A DNA stretch of 64,000 bases from Orientallactaga sibirica (taxonomy: Eukaryota > Chordata > Mammalia > Rodentia > Dipodidae), in NCBI GenBank assembly GCA_036365145.1, contig JAEOAD010001327.1, forward strand, positions 1-64,000. Reading direction: 5' to 3'. Made by a program: the position numbers and the translations under genes. A model generated the notes under the pieces. That model was not told the origin of the DNA. It ran no database searches and saw nothing but the letters and a program-made list of their open reading frames with translations. Positions 22,805 through 34,220 of the stretch are shown here, in pieces (within the stretch, counting starts at the first letter, position 1; each line of letters starts with the position of its first letter).

Positions 22805-23444
22805 AAGAAAAGGTTTTGACTGAGAGTTTCCCTGAATGGAACAATCACAATGGGCCTCAGTCAAGTAATGAAAACCAGATAAGAAGAAAAAAGAACTGCA
22901 AAGATGAGGAAAGCAGGGAGTTCTCAGCCATAAACTTGAGATTACATCTTGGCCCTTAAGTTTAGAAGATTGGAGGATTATCAGTATTCATGCTGATCAC
23001 ATAGGTACAGGAGATTAAAAGAAGTCTTCAAGTTAAAGCAGAGGCTAATCAGTGTGCCTGACCAAAAAAAAAAAAAAAAAGCCAAAAAGGGAATTTTGAG
23101 AGATTAGAAATAATTGTTCTGATGACCATAAAGTTAAAATTTGCAAGAACTGAAAATGTTTTCTATCTGCAGATCTGCAAAAGGGTAAGACCTTCAAAAG
23201 AAAATGCATGGTCACCTTTGATAGGTTAGTTCTGTTACATACACTTCTACACTAAACAAATAATGGGATGTAATAATACATTCTATATTCATATAGGAAA
23301 GTATATTACCATTCGAATACCAGAAAATATAAAAGTCAAACTCTTATTTAGATAAAGAACAAAAGGTATGAATTTTGAATAACTAGTTTTTTAATCCTTA
23401 CACTAGTCCCTGAGGTCTTGTGGGAGGTTCAAAAAGCTTCGATG
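22805..23444. other. No gene recognised
   Basis: AT-rich sequence with one A run at 23064-23081. No coding or repeat signal was recognised. Confidence 0.4.
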
Positions 23445-23650
23445 AGGCTGGAGAGATGGCTTAGCGGTTAAGAAATTTGCCTACAAACCAATGGATCCTA
23501 GTTCAATTCTGCAGGACCCACATAAGCCTGATGCACAAGGGGACACATACATCTGGAGTTCATTTGCACTGGCTAGAAGCCCTGGCATGCCCACTCTCTC
23601 CATCCTTCTCTCTCTCTCTCTCTGCCTCTTCTCTCTCCAATAAAAAAAGC
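23445..23650 (+). mobile_element. tRNA-derived SINE
   Basis: A full-length element with head GAGGCTGGAGAGATGGCTTA, B box GTTCAATTC, a CT run and an AATAAAA tail. Confidence 0.85.
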
Positions 23651-24249
23651 CTCCATAAGCCTGGGGATTCATGCAAAAAATTACAGGCATGTGCCCTTGC
23701 AGAGACCATTCAGTAAGGATTCTGGCACCAGAATCTGCTTTGTGTCACAGAGAGGTGTATTTATCATGTACACCCTCCTATTATGTCTTAAGATTTATGT
23801 ATTTTATCAAAGAAATTTTCTCAGTTTATTTTTGGCCTTTTATGAAGCAGCATCTCACTTGAGCCCAGGGTGAAATGTAACTCCTTCTGCATCACAAATT
23901 CATATCAATCTTACTACTTCAGCCTCTAACATGCCTCAGGCTTTGCACTCTCCAGCCCACTTCTTTGATGGCCCAGTCAAACTCAATATTTGAAATTCCC
24001 CCTATTTGGGAAACCTGCTGACTGTTATCTGTTAAAACACAAATAGAAGACTTCAGAATGTCAAAATATATTTTTCTACTCAAATCACTGGAGAGCTGTA
24101 TTTAATTTAAATTTAATTTAAAATGAGTTATATTCAAAGGATGTGTGTATATAGCTTTCCAAAATGTGACTAACAATTTTAATTGACTATTTCAAAAGTC
24201 ATGGCAAAAGGAATTTCCATTTGTAAGGACACCTATTCTCTACAGGCTA

Positions 24250-25900
24250 CCTCTTACATAGGAAGACACATTTACCTAAGTCTGTATTACAAGGCTCATG
24301 TTTTGATATATTATTTTAATGAACCTTTACAATAGCTCATCTCAACAATGGGTAAGTTCATTGTTGAATCTTTGATATTTAAATGTTCTATTTTGATGTT
24401 ATGGTTAGTTCTTACAACCTTGCCAAAGGATAGGGGATGGTAGGGAATGTGAAACTTCCAGGTGATCTGTAGGTACCTGTTTGGGGAGTTAGAGGAGACA
24501 AATTCTGGGCCTTTGTCTGATTGTATTGAGGATGACAAGCCAAATTGAGAGAATATATCTCTAGTCAATATCTCAGTTACTATTTGAGCTCTCATGTTTG
24601 TGGTGAGAAATGTTTCTACCTATCCAGAAAAGGTACCCACACTAAGAGATATTTGTATCATTTAACAGAAGGCATATGGGAGAAGTCTGCTTGCCAATCC
24701 ATGGCTGGTAGAAGGTGCTGCACCTGGTGGGTAGGGATTTGAAGGGGTCGGATGTTGGATTTAGGGTTTGCTCTTTGGCAGATATCACATGAGTCTGCAA
24801 GATCTTTGAAGAATTGTCTGTCCTAGGGTTGAAAGGAGGTGTGGTTTTGAAGAAAAGAAAATAGAGCTTGGTTAGAGGGAATGCAGGTATGAAAGAAACC
24901 TTTCTTCTTTGAGTGAGGGGAACTTTGTATGCTAAGAAATGTAGGGAGGTGGGGTAGAGGTCTGGGTGTGTCAGGGCAATTTCACAGGCCAATTTATGAG
25001 TGTGATTGAGAGGCAGATGTACTGTTTGTCTTTCTGATGGCCTTGGCATTACATGAATGATTCCTTAAAGGGGAGAAAAGTGACATCCAGCAGGTCTTGG
25101 ATTAGAGAGGCACTAATAATTGGAGTTCACTTTTGTGTGAGGAAGGCTCTTTCCTTCCAAATAAGAATATATGAGTGGATGATTTTATAAGCATATTTTG
25201 AATCTATACAAATGTTAATGGAAAGATCCTTAGCCAGAGTTAGGACTCGAGTCCTAACTGGAAGGTTGTGCTTAGGGTCAAAGGTTGTGTTTCAACAAGG
25301 GTACATATTTAGGGGAGTTGGGGTGGCCCTGGATGATGGCATATCCTGATGTATGGGGTGGGGCATGACCTAAGTAAGTAACAGTCTGCTGACAGATCTT
25401 AACTTTGTCTTTTGACCCAATACCCCTAAGCAGATAAGGCATTGAGGAATTTTAGCAGTGTGTGTAACACAGATTTCATGGGAGGGACTACATAGGAGAA
25501 AGTCATCTATGTACTTTAAGAGATGACTGGGATGGAGGTTTAGGGATGAGAGATCTCATTGGGGGCCTGACCAAAGTAGTGGGGACTGTCCCAAAGCCTT
25601 AGGACAGGACTTTCCAGGTGAGTTGCTGAGCTAAAACGGTGTCTGGGTCTTCCTAAGTAAAAGAAAAAAGAGGATGTGATCCTGAGTGTAGGGGGATGGT
25701 AAAAAATCATCTTTAAGATCTAGGACAGTAACATTGGTTGCAGTAAGTGAGACAGAGGAAATGAGAGTGTAAGGGCGAGGGATGATGTGGTATGTGGGTA
25801 CAGTTGTCTCATTTATTTTTCTGAGTCCTGGATTAACCCTTAAGTTTCATTATGGTTTTAACCCCATTGATGGAGGTTTTGTGAGGAGAGTTGAAAGGTG
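24250..25900 (-). pseudogene. pol: Class I ERV pol remnant (RT, RNase H, integrase)
   Basis: On the minus strand, in order, are a Tyr-Ile-Asp-Asp reverse-transcriptase motif (about 25495-25512), an RNase H block with DSKYAYKIIHS (about 25175-25210) and the integrase core (24311-24595). The integrase core shows SDKGPEF (the catalytic Asp) and PYHPLSFGKVVRTN, where the consensus serine-glycine-lysine region is partly altered. Stops and frame shifts are frequent. LTRs, gag and env of this copy were not found. It is separate from the ERV at 4181 and differs in sequence, being closer to other class I ERVs. The order on one strand supports a single decayed pol. Confidence 0.75.
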
Positions 25901-25959
25901 TTTAAAGTTGGGCCTTTAGGAGGTGGAGAATTAAGGGCAGATACTGTTTACTCAAAGGC

Positions 25960-26620
25960 TACCCTGAACATAAGCATATCTCTCAGCTCAATGGAATTCT
26001 TAAATACTCAAAACATCTGGGTTCAATTGACTGTTGATAACATGAACAAACATTATTTTTGCAGTCCATTATTAGCTAATAATCTCACGGGTCTATCTGT
26101 TAAGTATAATGAATATGTTAATGTCCTTGGATATAGAATTACCAAACAAGACCATCCTGTGCTCCATACAGATTCAGCACTCAGGGCCACCCTAGTTGTC
26201 CAACAACATTGCCTATGCATCAATTGTATCCCCTTGACCACCTCTTAAACCATCTCAACCACTTCCTAATTTTTCTATTGAACAAAACATCTCCCTGACC
26301 ACTGGCCAATGGATGTTCATGGGATGAGTCTTCCTCTGCAATAAAATGGCCTTTCAAGCCCTGCCTGATAACTTCTCTGGAATCTGCTCCAGCAGACAGA
26401 TCTTCCCCTTACTGCCATCCCTAACCCCTCCTCACTGGAATAAATGGAGTCTGCCCATCAAGTGTGGTGATAATACATGAGAGCAACTTTTGGTCAGGTT
26501 TAGGAAACTGGTTTCCATGGTTATGCTCTTTACTGGGTCTTTGATGAGTATTCTTCTCATCATAATAATCATAGCTCCCGGTCTGCCCAATTGTGTACTC
26601 TGATTTACTAAACAAGAAAT
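25960..26620 (+). pseudogene. env: Probable ERV env remnant, opposite strand to the pol
   Basis: The plus strand reads as a surface glycoprotein-like sequence. A 116-codon open stretch ends at 26248. It is followed in another frame by a Gly-Gln-Trp-Met block, a Cys-Asn..Ala-Phe-Gln-Ala-Leu-Pro block and a Gly-Ile-Cys block, a pattern common to the SU C-terminus of class I ERV envelopes. A long isoleucine-rich hydrophobic run lies near 26550-26590. Stops interrupt it. It is adjacent to, but opposite in strand from, the pol remnant at 24250-25900, so it is either a second element or the result of a rearrangement. Recognition is by pattern only. Confidence 0.42.
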
Positions 26621-26999
26621 CAATTTATAAAAATGATGTACTTTAACACTCCTTACAACCCCATAGTCATGACAAGTCACCCATAATAATCTGCTTCTTG
26701 CCCTCCTGTCCTTCTTACAGGGATGACAGTGAAAAGGAAAACAAAAGTGAGGGAAACCAGACACCAGACATCAGACAGCCACGGCATCCCAAGCTAAAAG
26801 GGGAAACCACGCCTAAATCTGAAATGAGTGTATGATTTTTTATATATATATAAGCTACCAAAATTAAATCAGGATGAGATAAACCACTTAAATGGAAAAC
26901 AGAAAAAGAATAAAACAAGGCTGAGGCTGTGGTCAGTCCACAGAGGGCTTGCCTAACATGCATGAGCCTTGAGTTCAATAGCCAGTAATTAAATAAACA

Positions 27000-27268
27000 G
27001 GAAGTGCTGTTTTCAGCCTCTAATCCCAGCAATAAAGAGGTGATGACAGGAGCAACAAAAGTTCAAGGCAGGGTTGGAGACATGGCTTAGTAGTTAATGT
27101 GCTTGCTTGCAAAGCAAATAACCCAGGTTCAATCCCCCAGGACCCACATAAAGCCAAGTGTATTAGGTGGTACAAGTATCTGGTGTTCATTTGAGTGGTT
27201 AGAGATGCTAGTGCACCATTCACCCATATTCTTTATTTATCTCTCCCTCCCTACCTCATTCTTTCAAA

Positions 27269-27303
<35 letters not shown>

Positions 27304-27395
27304 ATATTTAGAAAATAAAGTTCAAGGCAATCTCTAGCTACATATTGAGGTTGAGGCAGACTGAGCTACTTAATACTGTGTCTCAAAAAGAAATG
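27000..27395 (+). repeat. Degenerate B1-type SINE split by a tRNA-SINE
   Basis: B1-like sequence (CTCTAATCCCAGC... and ...GAGGTTGAGGCAGACTGAGC) is interrupted by the tRNA-SINE 27071-27316. The target duplication AAAGTTCAAGGCA is at 27058-27070 and 27317-27329. Confidence 0.65.
27071..27316 (+). mobile_element. tRNA-derived SINE with (AAAT)n tail
   Basis: A full-length element with a perfect 13-bp target duplication. The tail is expanded to ten AAAT units (27267-27304). Confidence 0.9.
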
Positions 27396-27398
27396 ATA

Positions 27399-27565
27399 GC
27401 TGGGTGTGGTGGCACACGCCATTAATCCCAGCACTCAGGAGGCAGGGGTAGGAGGATCACCATGAGTTCAAGGCCACCCTTAGAATACAGAGTGAATTCC
27501 AGGTCAGTCTGAGCTAAAGTGAGACCCTACCTCAAAAAACCAAAAATAAATAAATAAATAAATAA
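27399..27565 (+). mobile_element. B1-type SINE
   Basis: A full-length B1-like element ending in an AAAT-type tail. The stretch 27566-28953 beyond it holds no convincing gene; the 225-codon minus-strand frame there reads into this SINE. Confidence 0.85.
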
Positions 27566-28953
27566 AAATAAACGATAAACAAAACACCCCAAAATTATGG
27601 TTGCTTTGCAAAAGCAAGTGCATCATTCTTCTAAATGTCACATGGGTCCCAACTTCAATATGTGGGAGATGAAGGGAATTAGAGGCAGGAAGGGAGGCAG
27701 TGGTGAAGAGGCCTAACTCTTTCAAGGAGCTCCACTGTGAAGAGCTGCAGCCATCACAGGTGAGAGTCTGTTTCATACAGAATGGAAGGATTCTATAGAG
27801 CAGCAGAAGCTGAGGACTGGGCAGAAAGGGTCTAAGGTAGTGACAGTCCCTGAGAAGGTGTAAGGATGTTCTCTTGAAATTACCAAAAGGAACTTTCAAA
27901 GATGCCTTTTCTTGAGACCGGGGGTGGGGGGAATGGTGGAAATCATTCAAAATAAATTCATAGAATTGGGTGTGAAGTGATGGTAATTCAAGCTGACAGT
28001 TAAAGCAAGAGATGAGAAAAAACTGTGATAAAGGGGTTGAGAGAGGAGTGAAGCTTGGAAAAAACCTTAGTGTGGACAGCTGTCCTCCATACAAGGAAGA
28101 ACCACTGTCCTTTGAACTATCAATGACTGTGGCCTGTAACTTGCCACCATGGAGGACAGGAATGTTTATGCAGCTCTCCACCTCTTCATGGATTCAGTTA
28201 CTGTAACTAGAGGACAGGGTTCACAAAGCCCCACCCCAGCATTTATATACAGTTTAAGTATGAGGAATGAAGAGGTAGCTTAGAGATTATGTGCACTTTC
28301 TCTGCAAATATGAGGATACAGGAGGGCCTAAACAGTTCATGTTTGAATCTCCAGATCCCACAGAAACAGCTGGGAAAGTCCAAGAAAATCTGTAACCCCA
28401 GGCCTATAAAGGGGAGCACAGATCAGAGACTCCCCCTGGGCTCATGGAAAAGTGCCTATCTTTCAAGAGAATCCAGTTCAAAATGAGAACATGGGAAAGA
28501 ATGATGGAGTGGGACACTGTTTTCTGCTCTGGCTAATAAAGAGGAGTGAGAACTGCAGCAGGAATGAGCATAATACCACATAAGAGAACCTACCTAACTG
28601 TGGGCAGCACCATCACATGGGCTTCGTGCATGCTAGTCAAGCACTCTACCAACTGAGCCACATCCCAAACCTTCCTTACCTGTTAAAGCAAGGATGATTA
28701 TATACAGATTATACTGTCAAATCATACATGGTCAAGGCATGTTCCTTTTTGGGAAGCTGAAAAAAGCTCAGGAGATAGATGGTTGTGATGCTTATATATT
28801 TCAAGCCCCAGAAGTTTCTACTTAAAATGATTCAAAGGATAAGTTTGATATTATGTGTGTTTTTAACATACTGACATGAACTAAATTACATATTAACTAT
28901 CCTAAACATCACATTCAATGGATAGCCACGATCATCTATGAAAATATATGTAA

Positions 28954-29470
28954 TGGGGCTGGAGAGATGGCTTACAAATTAAGGTGCTTTCCTGTGAAGC
29001 CTAAGGACCCAGGTTCATTTACCCAATAAGCCACATAAGCCAGGTACACAAGGTGGCTGTTTTAGTCAGGTTCACATTGCTGGCAGAAAGCACCTGACCA
29101 AGAGCAGCTTGTAGGGAAAAAAGAAAAGACTTTGCTTTTGCTTACAAACTCAAGGGCAAGCTCCATGATGGCAGAGGAAAAATGACAGCATGAGGAAAGA
29201 TGGACAACACCTACTGACCAACATCAGATGGACAACAGCAACAGAGAAGTGGGCCAAACACCGACAGGGGGAAACTGGTTATAATACCCCAACAATACAC
29301 TGCCTCCAGGGAGCTTTAATTTCCAAATATCCATCATCTGGGAACCTAGCAGTCTGAACACCAAATTTTATGAGGGACACGTAAATCAAACACCCCAGAG
29401 GTGCATGCATCTGGAGGCATTCATTTGCAGTGGTTATAGACCCTCATTCTCCCCGCTCACAAATAAATAA
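28954..29470 (+). mobile_element. tRNA-derived SINE interrupted by an LTR
   Basis: The 5' part (28954-29055, head to GTACACAAGGTGG) and the 3' part (29399-29470, GTGCATGCATCTGGAGGC to the AAAT tail) form one SINE, split by the MaLR-like LTR 29056-29398. Confidence 0.85.
29056..29398 (-). mobile_element. MaLR-like LTR nested in a SINE
   Basis: This LTR of about 343 bp on the minus strand is in the same family as 15589-15897 and 52703-52882. A short repeat AGGTG (29051-29055 and 29399-29403) is compatible with a 5-bp target duplication. Confidence 0.75.
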
Positions 29471-29474
29471 AATG

Positions 29475-29621
29475 TGCCAGGCGTGGTGGCGCACGCCTTT
29501 AATCCCAGCACTCGGGAGGCAAAGGTAGAAGGATTGCCAAGAGTTCGAGGCCACCCTGAGACTACATAGTTAATTCCAGGTCAGCCTGACCCAGTGTGAC
29601 CCTACCTCGAAAAACCAAAAA

Positions 29622-29660
<39 letters not shown>

Positions 29661-29661
29661 A
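29475..29661 (+). mobile_element. B1-type SINE with (AAAT)n tail
   Basis: A well-preserved, CpG-containing B1-like copy, probably young. The tail is expanded to about ten AAAT units. Confidence 0.9.
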
Positions 29662-29687
29662 ATGTTTTTTTTTAATATATGTATTGG

Positions 29688-29880
29688 GGCTGGAGAGATG
29701 GTTCAGTGGTAAAGGCACTTAACTGCAAAACCTAACAACTCAGGTTCAATTCCCTTGTACCCATATAAAGACAGATACACAAAAGAGCACATGCATCTGG
29801 AGTTCATCTGCAGTGGCTACAGGCCCTGGCATGCACATTCCCTTTTTCCTTGTAAATAATTTTTTTTTTTAAAAAAAGAG
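29688..29880 (+). mobile_element. tRNA-derived SINE
   Basis: The head GGGGCTGGAGAGATGGTTCA, B box GGTTCAATTCC and an A/T-rich tail are present. Confidence 0.85.
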
Positions 29881-31200
29881 TATATATCAGAGGAAGATGA
29901 GCATCACTGTGCACCCATATAATTCCCATTGAGAAGAGTGAGGCAGGAGCATCCTGAGTTGGAGGCCAGCCAGTGATACATAATGCGACCTCACCTCTAA
30001 GTAAAATAAAAAGAGCCAATGGTGTAGCTCAGTGCAAAAGAACTTGCTTAGCACACACTAGACCCTGGGTTTGATAGCCAGGAACAGAGGATAAGCACTG
30101 ATAGTTACTCCAATTTAGCTCCAAATAAGAGTAAAACTGCTTTGCCTTCTGGAGAGAGAGTGCATGGAGGCCAGCAGCACAAGGCTTGATGCGTACACAG
30201 AACATGAAGTGTTCTGACATTATTACTCCCTGCACACGGGGCTCAGTTGTGAGGGAGACCAAAGGTGTGCACCAAGCACTGCAGGCAAGAAAGACAAGGG
30301 AATAGTCTCCTCCTCTCCTTAGTCCTGGGCAATGTCCTGTAAAAATATACACATCTCCATAGCTCAGCCAAACTATCATTGCTTCAACTTCTGCAGAGAT
30401 GTGAGCAAATATTTATTCACCCCAAATAAGGTGCCAATGACAGACCAAAGAAATAATGTCATTTAAGTCCAGCCCAGTGAGTATATTGGGGTTATTTAGA
30501 GGAATATGGATGAGGGGATATTTACAGGCACATGGATGACTGAAAAGTACCTGCATCAGTAAAAATTCCACCTTCCATGGGTGAAAACTCAGGAAAGCTG
30601 TATCCCTGGAGATGCTTGTAAAATGTGAAGGGGGATTGACAATTTGGAATATCTCCTCTTCCCAGACATTGTTACTATTTATATAACCTTGTGGAGGGAG
30701 CTTGTGAAGCTTGTGAATTTAAGGGGCTTTCTGAGATTTTCAAGTTTTGTCCAGTTACTAAGCATGTTTTCTCGAACTTCCTGAGTATTACAGAGATTCC
30801 TGTATGGTGGGGAGGAGAGCTCTGAAATGCTGTTTTTGGGTACACATAGTCATTACACCCATGAATTCATAGCAGCTTAAATTTCCTGCAAAGATTGGGC
30901 CTGCCTATACATCACCTTCATGGGGGAAGAATACATGTGACTCCACACCTCTAGAGAAGCTCATTGCACCTAATGATTTCTGGGAAAGGGGAGTCATCTT
31001 CGTCAGTTGTGTACCTACTGGTAAGTTGCCCTTCCTGTTAAATCACCATGCTCATGCAAGAAACCCTAATTTAACTCAGTGGGGTTAGAAAAAAGTAATA
31101 AAGAATATTGGCAATCCTTCTGAGGAGCATCCCTAATGGAATGGGGAAAAGAGGGTACCAACACATGATTCATCTATAAAAAACATGTTGTTAATAATAA
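29881..31200. other. No gene recognised; probable old repeat
   Basis: The sequence contains a degenerate B1-like piece near 29925-30010. A long AT-moderate stretch (30380-31110) resembles an old interspersed repeat that I cannot name. Open frames are short. Confidence 0.4.
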
Positions 31201-31204
31201 TAAG

Positions 31205-31375
31205 AGCTGGGCGTGGTGGCGCACACCTTTAATCCCAGCACTCAGGAGGCGGAGGTGGAAGGATCGCCATGAGTTTGAGGCCACCCTGAGACTACATAGT
31301 GAATTCCAGGTCAGCCTGAGCTAGAGCGAGACCCTACCTTGAAAACACAAAACAAAACAGAAAACACATGTTTTT
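31205..31375 (+). mobile_element. B1-type SINE
   Basis: A well-preserved full-length B1-like copy (GCTGGGCGTGGTGGCGCACA head). Confidence 0.9.
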
Positions 31376-31532
31376 AATAATAATAATAAACATTTTTAAA
31401 AGGAACAAAATTAAGATGGGGAGTCATAGGAATGAAGAAGTGTGTTAATGAGAGGTGGAAACTGGAAAGATGGTAGATTTTCTAGGAATAGCATCAAAAT
31501 ACGTTATAAATATGCATTAAAATATCAAAATG

Positions 31533-31756
31533 TGGGCTAAAGGGATTGCCTAGTAGTTAAGGCACCTAGAGGTTAAGGAAAAGCCAAAGGATCCAGGTTC
31601 AATTCCCCAGGACCCACATAAGACAGATGCACAAGGTGGTGCATGCATCTGTAGTTCATTTGCATGGCTGGAAGCCCTGGTGTGCCCATTCTCACCCTCC
31701 ATAGCTCTTCTCTCTCTCTGTTTTTCTCTATATCTCTCTCAAATAAATTATAAAAT
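31533..31756 (+). mobile_element. tRNA-derived SINE
   Basis: A full-length element with B box GGTTCAATTCC, a CT-rich run and an AAATAAATT tail. The head carries a small internal duplication (GGTTAAGG near 31570). Confidence 0.8.
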
Positions 31757-32329
31757 ATTTATATGAAAAATATCAAAATGGAAAAAATAGTGAAAAAAAC
31801 AGTTGAAGAAGAGGATGGTTGCATACAAGAAAATGAAAAGTGTCCAAATGGCCAGAAAAGATGAGAACGGCTGCCTGCAAAGAGGGGTGTGCTCAGCATT
31901 CACGGGTCTGTGCAGTTTCCATGGGGCCCACTCAGGCTCTGCTGCCCTGGCCTTGCCCTCCATACACTCCTTGTTCTCTGTGTGGTTTTTCTTTGTTTGA
32001 TTTTGAAATAGGGTCTCCCATAACACAGGCTGGGTCAAAGTAACCCGGTGTGGTGGCACATACCTGTAAACTCAGTACTTGGCAGGTGGAGGCATGAGAT
32101 AAAATGTGCCACCAAGCCAGGTTCACTACACTCACTCTAGATCACCTTATCCACACTTTCCACACTCTTTCCTTTGCCCCCTTTTTTCCTCCCCCTCTGC
32201 TTTCCTTTTTGCTCTTCTGTTTTGAGGAAGGCTCTATGTAGTCCAGTCTGCCCTCAAACCTGGAAGCTCCTACTTCAGCCTCCCACTGGGGTCACCGGAG
32301 TGCACCAGGCCCAAAACTGTTTGTGGCGG

Positions 32330-32390
32330 CACTCGTGCGTGCGTGCATGTATGTGTGCGTGCGTGTGTGTATGTGTGTGTGTGGTCTGTG
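32330..32390 (+). repeat. GT-rich simple repeat
   Basis: An imperfect GTGC/GTGT tract. It lies at the edge of the GC-rich patch that follows. Confidence 0.8.
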
Positions 32391-32517
32391 TGGATTTGGG
32401 CTCATGTCCAGGGCGGTGGGCTGGAGCTGGGTGTGGGCCTGGCCAGCCCTTTGCCTGGCTTTCTCGCATCACCTCCCAGGGAGCCTGTGACCCCTCCGCC
32501 CTGCGTGATCCTCCTAC

Positions 32518-32574
32518 CTGCTGCCGATCACTCTCACTCGCCCCCAGACTCGCCATGGCCGCCTCCTCCGCCAT
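32518..32574 (-). CDS. Candidate first coding exon in a GC-rich patch
   Basis: The region 32440-32720 is GC-rich and CpG-containing, unlike its surroundings. On the minus strand an ATG at 32574 opens 19 codons (MAEEAAMASLGASESDRQQ), with a second ATG in a good initiation context (GCGGCCATGG). It ends exactly at CAG followed by GTAGGAGG, a plausible splice donor, in phase 0. The left KRAB-A exon (14316 downward) begins in phase 0 on the same strand about 18 kb downstream, so this could be its first exon; it could also be a fragment of an unrelated gene or a pseudogene. I do not recognise the peptide. There is no direct evidence of transcription. Confidence 0.28.
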
Positions 32575-32889
32575 CCACAAGATGGAGGCTCCAGAAAATG
32601 AACTCTGCTGCTTCCTCTGCACTGCTCACGCCGACCCACCTTTCAGTTTACAATCTGCTGAGCGGTTTCCCTGGCACACAGACACAACACCGCCACTGCC
32701 ACCTCTTGTGCCCTACAGAGGTGCTGGAGAGAGGCTCAGGAGAAAGAACTCTACTGCTCCCACCATTTTAAAGTTTACAACTTCCCTAAGGATGCTCTGC
32801 ATGAGCCACAGCATTGTGATGTCATGGGCAGAACCACCTGTCTACAACACGGGGGAAGCCGGAGGCGCCCATCAGTCAGGAGGGGGGGG

Positions 32890-33600
32890 CGGCTGGCAGA
32901 AAATGAGTGGGCTGCAGATGTACTGGAGCAGGGACCTTGCAGCTAATAGAGCTTGTGTGGCCCCAAAATACTCAGAGAGCAGACGCAGGAGCTTCTGGGA
33001 CCTGAGGTGCAGCTGTGTGTACTGACAGACCACCAGCTTCCACCAACCCAAGGGCTAAGAATGTCATCAGATAGCATGTGAAGCCTATAGTGGAGATTTC
33101 GTTGCTTTGCTAAAACCTGCCAACATGATGGTCAACCAATGTATTAGAAAAGTGCCTGGATTTATGACTTGATTTATGTAACTATGAAAACCTTGTGAAC
33201 ACATTTGGACACATTGTTAACACATTTGGACAGGGAATTTTGGGTAAACTTAATCTGTGTTCCTGGGCCATGGTCACTCATATTTGGCCCTGGACTAAAC
33301 TATCTCTAATCCCCTTTGAGGTGAGAGCTGTGTCTTTTGCATGGACACTGGGGTGCAGCTGTGCTGAAGGAGGGACTTTGCAGCTCACACAGCTTGTGTC
33401 CCACCCCGCACATACCCAGAGAGCAGATGCAGGGGCTCCTAGTACCTATGGTTCAGCTAAAATAAAGCAGAAGCTTTGCAGCTCACAGAGTTTGTCCCTC
33501 CCCACACACGTATACAAGCTTACCCAGAGAACATGTGCAGGACTCCTGGGGCCTGAGGAGGCCTGGTGTGATGGTGAGACTCCTGGGGCCAGAAGATCCC
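32890..33600. repeat. Degenerate repeat of about 120 bp, three or four copies
   Basis: Related blocks recur: GGACCTTGCAGCTAATAGAGC (32932), GGACTTTGCAGCTCACACAGC (33373) and GCTTTGCAGCTCACAGAG (33472). Each is followed by CCCAGAGA(G/A)CA(G/T) and a GGGGCTCCT- or GACTCCTGGGGCC-like block. The copies are diverged and unevenly spaced. The origin is unknown. Confidence 0.6.
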
Positions 33601-33697
33601 ATAAAGCCCACTGTATGTGCCTGAAACACTATGGTCAGTCCACGGGGATTGACACTGCTCAGGCCAGAGTTCAGCAGACCTGCCCTCTTTCCCTTGT

Positions 33698-34030
33698 CCT
33701 TCCTTCCTTCCTTCCTTCCTTCCTTCCTTCCTTCCTTCCTTCCTTCCTTCCATTCTTCTCCCTTAACCCCTCTTCTTTCCCATTCTTTCTTCTTTCCCTT
33801 ACTCATGCCAACCTTTCTTTCTCCTTGTTTCCATTCTTCCCCTCATTTTCCTGCTCTTTTCTCACCCTTTCATCCTGCCACTTAACACCCTTTCCCTCTC
33901 TTTTTCTCCCTTTCTTCCTATTCTTCTCCTCCCTTTCCCTCTCTTTTCCCTCATTCCTTCCTTTCTTCTCTTCCCTTTCCCCTCCTCTTCTGCCTTCCTT
34001 TCCTCTTTTCTTCCCTTCCTACCTTTACCT
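33698..34030 (+). repeat. (CCTT)n microsatellite and pyrimidine tract
   Basis: A perfect CCTT array (33698-33751) is followed by about 280 bases of almost pure pyrimidine on the plus strand. The long open frames across it are products of this composition. Confidence 0.9.
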
Positions 34031-34172
34031 TTGGCTTGCTAGGAGCTCAGAGGCCTGGTGAGGACTGCATCTCATGTTTCCCTTGTGCAGTCAGGATTAA
34101 AATATCGCCTTCCACCCTTGCAAAGTTCTGGCCCAAATAGGAAAGAGATAGAAATCAGAAACTGGGATGGAA

Positions 34173-34174
<2 letters not shown>

Positions 34175-34217
<43 letters not shown>
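34175..34217 (+). repeat. (GT)n microsatellite
   Basis: About 21 uninterrupted GT units. The stretch from 34218 to 35110 holds no recognisable gene or repeat. Confidence 0.95.

Positions 34218-34220
<3 letters not shown>

Noticed and set aside
27504..28181. 225-codon minus-strand open frame
   Set aside because: Its 3' end reads through a B1 SINE and its A-rich tail. The rest shows no domain and has unremarkable composition.
32174..33025. 283-codon plus-strand open frame
   Set aside because: It spans a GT microsatellite and a GC-rich patch where stops are rare. No recognisable domain or consistent codon pattern was seen.
33195..34061. 288-codon plus-strand open frame
   Set aside because: Half of it is a translated CCTT repeat and pyrimidine tract, which lacks stop codons by composition.
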